From: Acetobacteraceae bacterium
GTDB lineage: Bacteria > Pseudomonadota > Alphaproteobacteria > Acetobacterales > Acetobacteraceae
Reading direction: 5' to 3'
DNA: 26,562 nt
Assembly (NCBI GenBank): GCA_003506895.1
Contig: DNXO01000155.1
Span: 70,563-97,124, forward strand
Shown: positions 1 through 6,648 of the stretch, piece after piece
Position numbering within the stretch: the stretch's first letter is position 1
Layout: each line of letters starts with the position of its first letter
The notes under the pieces: generated by a model
Seen by the model: the letters and a program-made list of their open reading frames with translations, nothing else
Told to the model about the DNA's origin: nothing
Databases searched by the model: none
Program-made: the position numbers and the translations under genes

Positions 1-35
1 GGGGTTGGTGGGGCGGCCGCGCGCCAAATCGACAG

Positions 36-90
36 AATTCCAGCCGCCCGCCGACTGACAGACGAGTCGAACCTTCGGGCGGCTGGAATT
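36..90 (-). repeat. 55-bp nested-hairpin dispersed repeat, copy 1
   Basis: Perfect 15-bp inverted arms (36-50 and 76-90) enclose a 25-nt centre. Inside it is a second perfect 5-bp stem, CGACT/AGTCG (52-56 and 65-69), with an 8-nt loop. The internal bulge is asymmetric: 1 nt on one side and 6 nt on the other. A second copy lies inverted at 26507-26561 with the same architecture, and its two outer-stem differences are compensatory. No T-tract follows on either strand, so it is not a simple intrinsic terminator. It fits a REP-like dispersed element whose function is unknown. The strand given is only relative to copy 2. Confidence 0.8.
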
Positions 91-226
91 AGACAGCGAC
101 GTCGCCAGATTGAAGCATGCCGGGGCGAAGTTCGGTCGTATCTGTGTCGCCGCAGCGGCTGCTCCGTCGTAGCCGCTTGGTCGTCGCGGGCGGCATAACG
201 CCGCGCCGCTTCCTTCAGCCGTTCGC

Positions 227-1990
227 TCAACCGCGCTTCTTCGGCGGCTTGGCAACCCGATGCGCCGGCGCCGCCGCTCGCTTCGGTTTGGCGGCCCCCT
301 TCGGCGGCGTCCGCCCCGCCCGCAGATCGGTGATCGTCGCTCGCGTCGTGATCTGTTCGGGATTGGTCCGTAGTTCGATCAGCGCGGGCTTGCCGCTCTC
401 CACCGCGCGACGGAACGCCGGCGCGAACTCCTCGGTCGTGGTGACGACCTCGCCATGACCGCCGAATGCCTCGATGTATTTGCAGAAGTCAGGATTGGTC
501 AGCGCCGTGCCGGAGACGCGCCACGGGTACGCTTTCTCCTGATGCATCCGGATCGTGCCGTACATCTGGTTGTTGAACACCAGCACGATCGGCGCGACCC
601 CGTGATGGAACGCGGTGGCGATTTCCTGGCCCGTCATCATGAACCCGCCATCGCCAACCATGCTGACGACCATCCGATCCGGAAACGCGATCTTCGCCCC
701 GACGGCGGCCGGCACGCTGTAGCCCATCGCCCCGTTGGTCGGCCCAATATACCGCTGTCCCTCGGAGAAATTCAGGAACCGCGTCGCCCACCCGGCGAAA
801 TTGCCGGCATCGGTCGTTACGATCGCGTCCGCGGTCAGCATCCCCTCCAGTTCCCGCATCACGGTCCCCAGGTTCAGCTTACCCTCATAATTCGGCACTG
901 CGCGCTGCGCCTCCCGCAGCGACCGCAGTTCCTGCGTCCACTTCGTCCAGGCTGGCTTGACCGGCTCCAACCCGGCCGCGGCGATGGCAAACGTATTCAG
1001 GTCGGAGACGATGCCCAATTCAGTGCGGAACACCCGCCCGATTTCCGCGCCGTCCGGCAGCACCTGTACGATCGGCACGCTGCCCGCCATGTCCAGCAAC
1101 GTGTACCCTTGCGTCACCGCATCCCCAAGCCGGCTGCCGATCGCCAGGATCAGGTCGGCCTCTTTCAGCTTGCCGATCAGCCCGGGATCGGAGCCGACGC
1201 CCAGGTCACCGGCGAAATTGTCCTTGCTGCCGTCGTAATGCGCCTGCCGGCGAAACCCGACCGCAACCGGCAGTTTGTTTTCCAGCAGGAACCGATGCAG
1301 CGCCGCTCGGCCCTGTTCTGTCCAGCACGATCCGCCAACCACCGCGATCGGCTTCTTCGCCTTCGCCAGCAGCGCCCGCATTTTCAGCATCGCCGTCGGA
1401 TCGGGGAACGCCGCGCTGACATCCGCGCGCGGCAGGTCGGGAACCACCACCTGGTCCTTCTGCATTTCCTCCGACAGCGCGATCACCACCGGACCGGGCC
1501 GCCCGCTGGTCGCGACATCGACCGCATGGGCGACGACCTCGGGGATGCGCTTGGCATGGTCGATCTGCGTCACCCATTTCGCCAGCGGCGCGAACATCTG
1601 CCGGTAATCGACTTCCTGGAACGCGTCGCGGCCGGTGTCCTCGTGCGGGATCTGACCGACGAACAGCAGCATCGGCGTGCTGTCCTGAAACGCCACATGC
1701 ACCCCGATCGCGCCATGACAGGCGCCCGGCCCCCGAGTCACCATCGCCGCCGCCGGCCGTCCGGTCAGCTTGCCGAACGCGTCGGCCATGTTCACCGCGC
1801 CCGCCTCGAACCTACAGGTGACCAACTTCACCTTGCCGCCCTGGTCGTACAGCCCGTCCAGCGTATCGAGGAAGCTTTCGCCCGGAACCTCGAAAACATG
1901 ATCGATGCCTTGCGCGACAAGTGCATCCGCCAGCACGCGTCCACCATGACGCGGCGTGCTCTTGGCTTTACGGGCCTTGGCCATTTCCAT
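227..1990 (-). CDS. ThDP-dependent acetolactate synthase-like enzyme
   Basis: A 587-residue thiamine diphosphate enzyme of the acetolactate synthase/benzoylformate decarboxylase superfamily. It presumably acts on a 2-oxo acid in the cytoplasm; the substrate cannot be read from sequence. The N-terminal Pyr domain carries the cofactor-activating Glu38 in VPGES. A central dinucleotide-type domain follows (about 195-340). The C-terminal PP domain has the ThDP/Mg motif, from GDGG (446-449) to NN (473-474). The start ATG at 1990 is chosen over an upstream in-frame start at 2158 because a strong GAGGGGAGAG ribosome site lies 8 nt before it and the family N-terminus follows. A basic Lys/Pro/Ala tail of about 25 residues at the C-terminus is unusual. 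No small regulatory subunit (ilvN) is adjacent, which argues against a housekeeping ALS. Confidence 0.9.
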   Translation of the reverse strand: MEMAKARKAKSTPRHGGRVLADALVAQGIDHVFEVPGESFLDTLDGLYDQGGKVKLVTCRFEAGAVNMADAFGKLTGRPAAAMVTRGPGACHGAIGVHVAFQDSTPMLLFVGQIPHEDTGRDAFQEVDYRQMFAPLAKWVTQIDHAKRIPEVVAHAVDVATSGRPGPVVIALSEEMQKDQVVVPDLPRADVSAAFPDPTAMLKMRALLAKAKKPIAVVGGSCWTEQGRAALHRFLLENKLPVAVGFRRQAHYDGSKDNFAGDLGVGSDPGLIGKLKEADLILAIGSRLGDAVTQGYTLLDMAGSVPIVQVLPDGAEIGRVFRTELGIVSDLNTFAIAAAGLEPVKPAWTKWTQELRSLREAQRAVPNYEGKLNLGTVMRELEGMLTADAIVTTDAGNFAGWATRFLNFSEGQRYIGPTNGAMGYSVPAAVGAKIAFPDRMVVSMVGDGGFMMTGQEIATAFHHGVAPIVLVFNNQMYGTIRMHQEKAYPWRVSGTALTNPDFCKYIEAFGGHGEVVTTTEEFAPAFRRAVESGKPALIELRTNPEQITTRATITDLRAGRTPPKGAAKPKRAAAPAHRVAKPPKKRG

Positions 1991-2199
1991 TCGGTTTACT
2001 CTCCCCTCGGCCGGCGGCGGGTCGGGTTTAGCCGCGGCGGCGGCCAAGATAAGCGAGCCGTCGCCGCTCGTCACGCCCGCGCCGGCCCATTCGATAACGC
2101 AACCGTGCCGACTTGCCACAAACCGACCATGAACTGAACCGATTCCCGCCGTCCGCAACCTGGAATGTCAGCACCGTCAACCCATCGAAGGAACACTCG

Positions 2200-2463
2200 A
2201 TGCTGCAAAATCCGGCCTGGCAGGCAACCGACGATCTAACCCGCGCGCAACTGGCGATGTTCCACTGCCTCAGCGAGCGAATCGCCCTGACGCCCGACGA
2301 CCGGCGCCGAGCCCTGAATCTGGACGAGCGGACATGGGCCGCGTGGCAGGACTTCCAGGAGGATGGCCCGCTTCCGGGTGAGCCGCCGCTGCCAGACATG
2401 CTTCGCCGCCTGAGCGAAACCGCCTTCAATCTGGCGTCGATCGCGGACCACCGCGCGTCGTAA
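2200..2463 (+). CDS. Small hypothetical protein, possible helix-turn-helix
   Basis: An 87-residue cytoplasmic protein with no signal or membrane segment. ATG 2200 is preceded by AAGGA at 2188-2192, a better start than the upstream in-frame one at 2113. The middle reads TPDDRRRALNLDERTWAAW, a helix-turn-helix-like pattern seen in the DNA-binding part of small Xre/MbcA-type antitoxins. No RES or other toxin gene is adjacent, so a toxin-antitoxin role is not supported. It is divergent from the ThDP enzyme across about 210 bp, which probably holds both promoters. I do not recognise the family with certainty. Confidence 0.65.
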   Translation: MLQNPAWQATDDLTRAQLAMFHCLSERIALTPDDRRRALNLDERTWAAWQDFQEDGPLPGEPPLPDMLRRLSETAFNLASIADHRAS

Positions 2464-2547
2464 GCCAGCCGCTCACTATCCCCGACAGGGTGCCCCGCGC
2501 TAAACTCCCGGCCAGGGCAAACCGGCGCCCGGATTCAGGAGACAGCG

Positions 2548-2805
2548 ATGCGGGCGATCTTCGTGCAAATCAAATGCGACATGGGACAGGCCTACCGCGT
2601 GGCGCGCGAGGCCGCCGACACCATCCCGGAGATGTCGGAGCTGTTCTCGACCTCCGGCCAATACGACTTGCTAGGAAAATTCTACCTCGACACCGACCAG
2701 GACATCGGCCTGTTCGTGACCGAGAGAATTCAGACACTGCCCGGCGTGAAGGACACTTACACGCTCATCACATTCAATGCGTTTGGCGGCGGGTCGTCCG
2801 GCTGA
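2548..2805 (+). CDS. Stand-alone Lrp/AsnC effector-binding (RAM) domain protein
   Basis: An 85-residue protein equal to the C-terminal RAM domain of Lrp/AsnC regulators, without the N-terminal HTH. It starts MRAIFVQIKCDMGQAYRVA and keeps the family pattern of a beta strand, a helix, the segment SGQYDLLGKFYLDTDQDIG and the closing strand TYTLITFNAFG. Such domains oligomerise and bind amino acids or related small molecules; stand-alone versions are known in many bacteria, and their partners are usually unknown. The ribosome site is CAGGAGA, a few nt before ATG 2548. It lies 84 bp after the small unknown gene and 110 bp before the acetyltransferase, all on the plus strand, so co-transcription is possible but not shown. 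Confidence 0.85.
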   Translation: MRAIFVQIKCDMGQAYRVAREAADTIPEMSELFSTSGQYDLLGKFYLDTDQDIGLFVTERIQTLPGVKDTYTLITFNAFGGGSSG

Positions 2806-2915
2806 CCAGTCCACCATTATTGCGGCCGTTTCCCTCGGATATAAGCATCATCCCGGTGGCATCGGATGCCTATTGGCGATAAAGACCTCCCAGCGCGTTG
2901 ATAAAAGGAAGGCAA

Positions 2916-3473
2916 ATGGGTCCGGTTACCCGGGTCGGCGTCACCGTGACATTCCTGCGGATGGACCAAGCACCAGCCACCCCCGGCCCAAGCCTGGGTC
3001 CGGGCTTTCAGGTCGTGCGCGCACAGGCGCCGACCGTCCCATTCTACCGCTACCTCTACAACACGGTCGGCGCCGACTATCTTTGGTGGCTCCGCCGCAC
3101 CACACCAGACCACGAACTCGCGGCCCTGCTGCGTGACCGGGCCGTTGCCATCTATACGCTCTATGGCAAAGGCGAACCCGCCGGGTTCTTCGAGCTCGAC
3201 GCGCGCACCTGGCCCGACGTGAACCTGAGCTACTTCGGCCTGATGCCCAACGTCATCGGTCAGGGCACCGGCTTCGCCTTTCTGCGCGCCGCCGTGGATG
3301 AGGTCTGGCGTCATGGTGCGAAGGGCATGACCGTCAACACCTGCACGGCCGACCACCCAAGGGCGTTGCCGAACTACCTCCGCGCCGGTTTTTATATCGT
3401 CCGCCAGGTGAAAGAGACCTGGTCCGTCCCCAACAATCTAAACATGCGCATTCCAGCCAGTTTGAAGCTTTGA
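2916..3473 (+). CDS. GNAT-family N-acetyltransferase
   Basis: A 185-residue protein with a GNAT fold. The acetyl-CoA binding segment is seen in LSYFGLMPNVIGQGTGFAFL (beta4 plus a Q-x-x-G-x-G/A-type loop), followed by the helix AVDEVW and the beta5 to alpha4 segment TVNTCTADHPRALPNYLRAG, which ends in the usual N-Y-x-R-x-G-F. The acceptor substrate is unknown. The start at ATG 2916 is favoured over 2898 because AAAAGGAAGG lies directly upstream. Its TGA overlaps the TTG start of hemW in the tetranucleotide TTGA, so the two genes are very probably translationally coupled. Confidence 0.85.
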   Translation: MGPVTRVGVTVTFLRMDQAPATPGPSLGPGFQVVRAQAPTVPFYRYLYNTVGADYLWWLRRTTPDHELAALLRDRAVAIYTLYGKGEPAGFFELDARTWPDVNLSYFGLMPNVIGQGTGFAFLRAAVDEVWRHGAKGMTVNTCTADHPRALPNYLRAGFYIVRQVKETWSVPNNLNMRIPASLKL

Positions 3474-4621
3474 CTGAAGACCTCGCGCTCTACATCCATT
3501 GGCCGTTCTGTCTGGCCAAGTGCCCGTATTGCGATTTCAACTCCCATGTGCGGGACCGTATCGACCAGACCCGATTCGCCAACGCCCTGCGCCGGGAGCT
3601 GGCGACCGAGGCCGCGCGCCTGGGCCGCCGGCGCCTGACATCGGTGTTCTTCGGTGGTGGCACGCCCAGCCTGATGGACCCATCGACCGTCGGCGCCCTG
3701 CTGGATGACGCCGCGCGGTGGTTCGATCCGGCGGACGCTATCGAGGTCACGCTGGAAGCCAACCCGACCAGCATCGAGGCCGGTCGCCTGTCCGATTACC
3801 GAAGCGCCGGTGTCAACCGCGTCTCCATCGGCATTCAAAGCCTGGACGAGACCGCCCTCCGCGCGCTCGGGCGTCAACATTCCGCGCAGGAAGCGGTCGC
3901 TGCGCTGGCGCTGGCCCGGCGCCTGTTCAACCGCGTCTCCTTCGACCTGATCTACGCCCGCCCGAACCAGGATCTCGCCAGTTGGCGCGCCGAACTTCGT
4001 GCCGCGCTGGCGATCGCCGCTGACCACCTGTCACTCTACCAATTGACGATCGAGCCCGCGACTCAGTTTGAGGCGCTATTCCGGCAAGGCAGGATCGTCC
4101 TGCCCGACGAAGACACCGCCGCCGCCCTGTATGACGCCACCGGCGAAGAATGCGCGCGCGTCGGGTTGGAGGCATACGAAATTTCCAACTACGCCCGCCC
4201 GGGCGAGGAAAGCCGTCACAACCTGACTTACTGGCGCTACCTCGACTACACCGGCATTGGCCCCGGCGCGCATGGGCGCATTACCGCCGACGGTGCGCTG
4301 CGGGCCACAAGGCGGCATCGCGCGCCGGAACCCTGGGCCGAACGGGTGGAACGCGACGGCCACGGCCTGACCGCCGATGACGCCATTCCGGCGGATGAGC
4401 GGGCGCGCGAGGCGTTGCTGATGGGCCTGCGTTTGACGGAAGGGATCGACGTCGCCCGCTTCTGCGAACGCACCGGCCGAACCATCGCCCAGTCGGTCGA
4501 TGCCGGCGTTCTGCGGCAATGCATCCAGGAAGGCTACATCCAGCAAACCGAGGAACGGCTGATCGCCACCCGTGAGGGCCGCATCCGCCTCGATGCCCTT
4601 TTGGCCGCCCTGGTGAATTAA
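3470..4621 (+). CDS. hemW: Radical SAM heme chaperone HemW
   Basis: A 383-residue radical SAM protein of the HemW (formerly HemN-like) type. Cys14, Cys18 and Cys21 form CxxxCxxC within LYIHWPFCLAKCPYCDFNSH, which ligates the 4Fe-4S cluster. GGGTPSLM (62-69) is the SAM-binding glycine motif. The segments SIGIQSLDE, EISNYARPG and GIGPGAHGR are typical of this family. HemW binds heme and is thought to deliver it to respiratory proteins; it is not itself coproporphyrinogen dehydrogenase. The start is an in-frame TTG overlapping the upstream TGA; no ATG or GTG sits at a suitable place and the family N-terminus follows at once. Coupling to a GNAT gene is not the usual context, since rdgB/rph neighbours are more common. 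Confidence 0.92.
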   Translation: MTEDLALYIHWPFCLAKCPYCDFNSHVRDRIDQTRFANALRRELATEAARLGRRRLTSVFFGGGTPSLMDPSTVGALLDDAARWFDPADAIEVTLEANPTSIEAGRLSDYRSAGVNRVSIGIQSLDETALRALGRQHSAQEAVAALALARRLFNRVSFDLIYARPNQDLASWRAELRAALAIAADHLSLYQLTIEPATQFEALFRQGRIVLPDEDTAAALYDATGEECARVGLEAYEISNYARPGEESRHNLTYWRYLDYTGIGPGAHGRITADGALRATRRHRAPEPWAERVERDGHGLTADDAIPADERAREALLMGLRLTEGIDVARFCERTGRTIAQSVDAGVLRQCIQEGYIQQTEERLIATREGRIRLDALLAALVN

Positions 4622-4649
4622 AAAAACGGCGGTGCTTGTGGCACCGCCG
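4620..4649 (-). terminator. Rho-independent terminator (minus strand)
   Basis: A 9-bp perfect stem CGGCGGTGC/GCACCGCCG with a 5-nt loop (4627-4649). On the minus strand it is followed directly by seven Ts (plus-strand A tract 4620-4626). It is the 3' end of the candidate sRNA. It can also insulate hemW, which ends at 4621, but the plus strand lacks a T tract after the stem. Confidence 0.85.
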
Positions 4650-4701
4650 AAGTTTAGGGAGGAAACGTCCAAGAAAGCAGTGCGCCTAAGCGCGACTGCG
4701 A
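4620..4701 (-). ncRNA. Candidate trans-acting small RNA (CCUCC-loop, MmgR-like)
   Basis: A complete minus-strand transcription unit can be read. A -35-like TTGCTT (4730-4735), a 17-nt spacer and a -10-like CATTCT (4707-4712) place the start near 4700. The predicted RNA of about 80 nt opens with a hairpin (4677-4699: GCAGU then GCGC, loop UUAG, one bulged C). It continues with a single-stranded pyrimidine-rich stretch containing GUUUCCUCCCU, complementary to Shine-Dalgarno sequences, and ends in the strong terminator at 4627-4649. This architecture resembles alphaproteobacterial sRNAs such as Sinorhizobium MmgR (alpha-r8 family); that likeness is from memory and unverified. No protein-coding frame of note runs through it. 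Confidence 0.65.
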
Positions 4702-4706
4702 GACAA

Positions 4707-4735
4707 AGAATGCGCTTCGAAAGTGCCGTAAGCAA
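4707..4735 (-). promoter_or_regulatory. Predicted promoter of the candidate sRNA
   Basis: TTGCTT and CATTCT with exactly 17 nt between, reading on the minus strand. The predicted start falls 1-2 nt before the first hairpin of the sRNA. The -10 is a weak match to the consensus. Confidence 0.4.
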
Positions 4736-4743
4736 GCATTTTT

Positions 4744-4758
4744 TGCTGCACCGCAGCA
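4744..4758. promoter_or_regulatory. PhaR-like palindromic operator
   Basis: A perfect 6-bp palindrome with a 3-nt centre, TGCTGC-ACC-GCAGCA, containing CTGC-N3-GCAG. PhaR/AniA, the regulator of polyhydroxyalkanoate granule genes in alphaproteobacteria, is known to bind CTGC-N3/4-GCAG type sites. It sits 9 bp upstream of the predicted sRNA -35. No phasin or PHA synthase gene is in this window. Confidence 0.5.
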
Positions 4759-4954
4759 CTGCGTTTAATGCATGACAATTCGCACTACACAGCGATAACG
4801 CCGCATCTCCCCTCTCCAGTGCGAGGGCGAGAAGGGGCCCTGCCAAAAATCCAAAGACTCCGATGAAATCCCCCGACGCAGCGGAAACGAGGGTCCGTGA
4901 CAATCCGTGCGTAAATCCAGAAAATCCGTGATGAACCCGTTGCCCCCAAAAACC

Positions 4955-6175
4955 CTAAGTCAGCGCCGCCCCCTTTCGTTCCGGAATCAGCAGCCACATC
5001 GCAACGATATCCAAGGCATACAACGCAGCCAGCAGCGCGATCGCCGTCTCGAACCCATGCCCCGCCGCGATCGCCCCGATCGCCACCGGTCCAAACCCGC
5101 CAATTGCCCGACCGATATTGAACAGCACGTTCTGAGCGGTCGCCCTGGCGGGGGTGGGGTACAACTCGCTCATCAGCGCGCCGTAGCCGCCCAGCATGCC
5201 GTTGACGAAGAACCCCATCACCGCACCGCCGATCAGCAGCGTCATCGGATCCGTCAGGCGGGAATACACCACCACCATGATCGCGGCCCCCAGCATCCAA
5301 CCGATGAACGCCGGCCGCCGCCCGACCCGGTCCGCGACCTGTCCGAACATGTAGATGCCCAGCGCCATCCCTAGGATCGTCACCGCGGTCCAGGTCGCCG
5401 ATTGGGTCAGCCCGAAATGAAACCGCGTGCCAAGATAGTTCGGCAGCCAGATCATCACCCCGTAATAGCCAAAATTCTGCACGCCACACAGGATCACCAT
5501 CCCCAGGCTAATCCGCGCGGTGGCCGCATCCGCCACCAGCAGCTTCAGCGACGACCCGGCTTGCTTGGTCCGGTTCTCGAACACCGGCGGCTCATGCAGG
5601 CCCTTTCGGATGAAATAAGCCGCGACCGCCGGCAGCACCCCGACGGCGAACATCCCCCGCCACCCGATCAGCGGCAGCAGCAATGGAGTCAGCAGCGCCG
5701 CCGCCAGCACCCCAGCCTGCCACCCCAGACCAACAAGGGATGACGCTCGGGCACGCTTAGCCGCGGGCCAGGCCTCGGCGGCCAGCGCCATGCCGATACC
5801 GAACTCGCCACCCAGGCCCATTCCGGCGATCGTGCGGTACGCCAGAAGATCCCAGTAGCCCTGCGCCAAGGCGCAAAGACCGGTGAAAAGCGCGAACATC
5901 ACGATCGTCCAGGTCAGCACCCGAACCCGGCCCAGCCGGTCGGACAACATCCCGAACCCAATGCCGCCGACGACCGCGCCAATCAACGTCGCGGTGACCA
6001 GCGAGGCGCCCTGAGTCGGCGTCAAACCAAGATCGGCGCCGATCACGCGCAGCATGAAGCCCAGGATCAGCAGATCGAACCCGTCCATCGCATAGCCGAC
6101 AGCAGAGCCGATGACAGCCTTGTAGCCCTCTGGTGTGACGGTATCGTCGCGGGATTGCGCGGATAGGCTTGGCAC
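4955..6175 (-). CDS. MFS transporter, aromatic/carboxylic acid:H+ symporter type
   Basis: A 406-residue major facilitator protein with about 12 membrane segments. The first helix holds DGFD (31-34), typical of the AAHS/sialic-acid type families. Motif A, GMLSDRLGR (75-83), lies between TM2 and TM3, and TM4-5 carry a GLGGEFGIG segment. A second-half motif-A-like sequence, FGQVADRVGRRP, is present. It probably imports an aromatic or small carboxylic acid with protons. The GTG start at 6175 is chosen because GGAGGAAAG lies 5-8 nt upstream and the usual short cytoplasmic N-terminus follows; the in-frame ATG at 6331 has no such site. It is divergent from the DUF3311-symporter pair. The candidate sRNA lies 250 bp downstream on the same strand. 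Confidence 0.88.
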   Translation of the reverse strand: MPSLSAQSRDDTVTPEGYKAVIGSAVGYAMDGFDLLILGFMLRVIGADLGLTPTQGASLVTATLIGAVVGGIGFGMLSDRLGRVRVLTWTIVMFALFTGLCALAQGYWDLLAYRTIAGMGLGGEFGIGMALAAEAWPAAKRARASSLVGLGWQAGVLAAALLTPLLLPLIGWRGMFAVGVLPAVAAYFIRKGLHEPPVFENRTKQAGSSLKLLVADAATARISLGMVILCGVQNFGYYGVMIWLPNYLGTRFHFGLTQSATWTAVTILGMALGIYMFGQVADRVGRRPAFIGWMLGAAIMVVVYSRLTDPMTLLIGGAVMGFFVNGMLGGYGALMSELYPTPARATAQNVLFNIGRAIGGFGPVAIGAIAAGHGFETAIALLAALYALDIVAMWLLIPERKGAALT

Positions 6176-6342
6176 TTGGACTTTCCTCCGGCTCGAGATT
6201 GGCTTCCGACAAAGAAACCGCATCGGGACGGTTTGCATTTGGCAATCATTCCAGGAAGTCTCATTTCGCCGCCCAGTTCGCAAGAGCGATATGAAATCTT
6301 CTGAATGGCATCCGTCGCCAAACAGGCGCAATCCAGAACCAT

Positions 6343-6371
6343 TTGACTTGCAACGATTTATCTGTTTGAAT
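6343..6371 (+). promoter_or_regulatory. Possible promoter of the DUF3311-symporter operon
   Basis: TTGACT (6343-6348) and TTGAAT (6366-6371) with a 17-nt spacer, about 65 nt before the DUF3311 start. The -10 matches consensus at only four of six positions. The rest of the 260-bp divergent gap shows no clear operator. Confidence 0.3.
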
Positions 6372-6435
6372 TAAGGCCGTTTGGCAATTTTTGTCGTTCT
6401 CTCGTCAGGACGCCAGGGGAAGGAAACAACAGATC

Positions 6436-6639
6436 ATGGCCACCCAGCCCGGTCTTGAACCGAAACGGCACTGGCTCCGAATCCTTTTCGTTCTCCCGTT
6501 CATCGCGATGCTGTGGGTTTCATCCTACAACCGCCTGACGCCGGAACTGTTCGGTTTCCCATTCTACTATTGGTACCAGCTTTTGTGGGTCGTGATCTCG
6601 GCCGCCATCGCCGGCATCGTCTATAAAGCCGAACATTAA
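6436..6639 (+). CDS. DUF3311 small membrane protein, symporter partner
   Basis: A 67-residue protein with two membrane segments (about 14-30 and 43-63) and the conserved core P-E-L-F-G-F-P-F-Y-Y-W-Y-Q-L-L-W typical of DUF3311. This family is nearly always encoded directly before a sodium:solute symporter and is presumed to be a small accessory subunit, in the way of the YhdT-PanF or actP-yjcH pairs. ATG 6436 is preceded by GGGGAAGGAAAC at a slightly long spacing; an upstream in-frame start at 6391 lacks support. The symporter gene follows after 9 bp with its own AAGGA. Confidence 0.88.
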   Translation: MATQPGLEPKRHWLRILFVLPFIAMLWVSSYNRLTPELFGFPFYYWYQLLWVVISAAIAGIVYKAEH

Positions 6640-6648
6640 GGACCTGCT

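Noticed and set aside
1..230. A minus-strand frame starting at a TTG overlapping the ThDP gene stop and open to the window edge
   Set aside because: The first ~17 residues look protein-like, but the frame then turns Arg/Pro-rich and runs through the 55-bp hairpin repeat, and no ribosome site is seen. The window edge prevents a decision.
455..2137. A 560-codon open frame on the plus strand opposite the ThDP enzyme
   Set aside because: Composition is Arg/His/Pro-rich with no family motif, and the opposite strand carries clear catalytic motifs; it is a GC-skew shadow.
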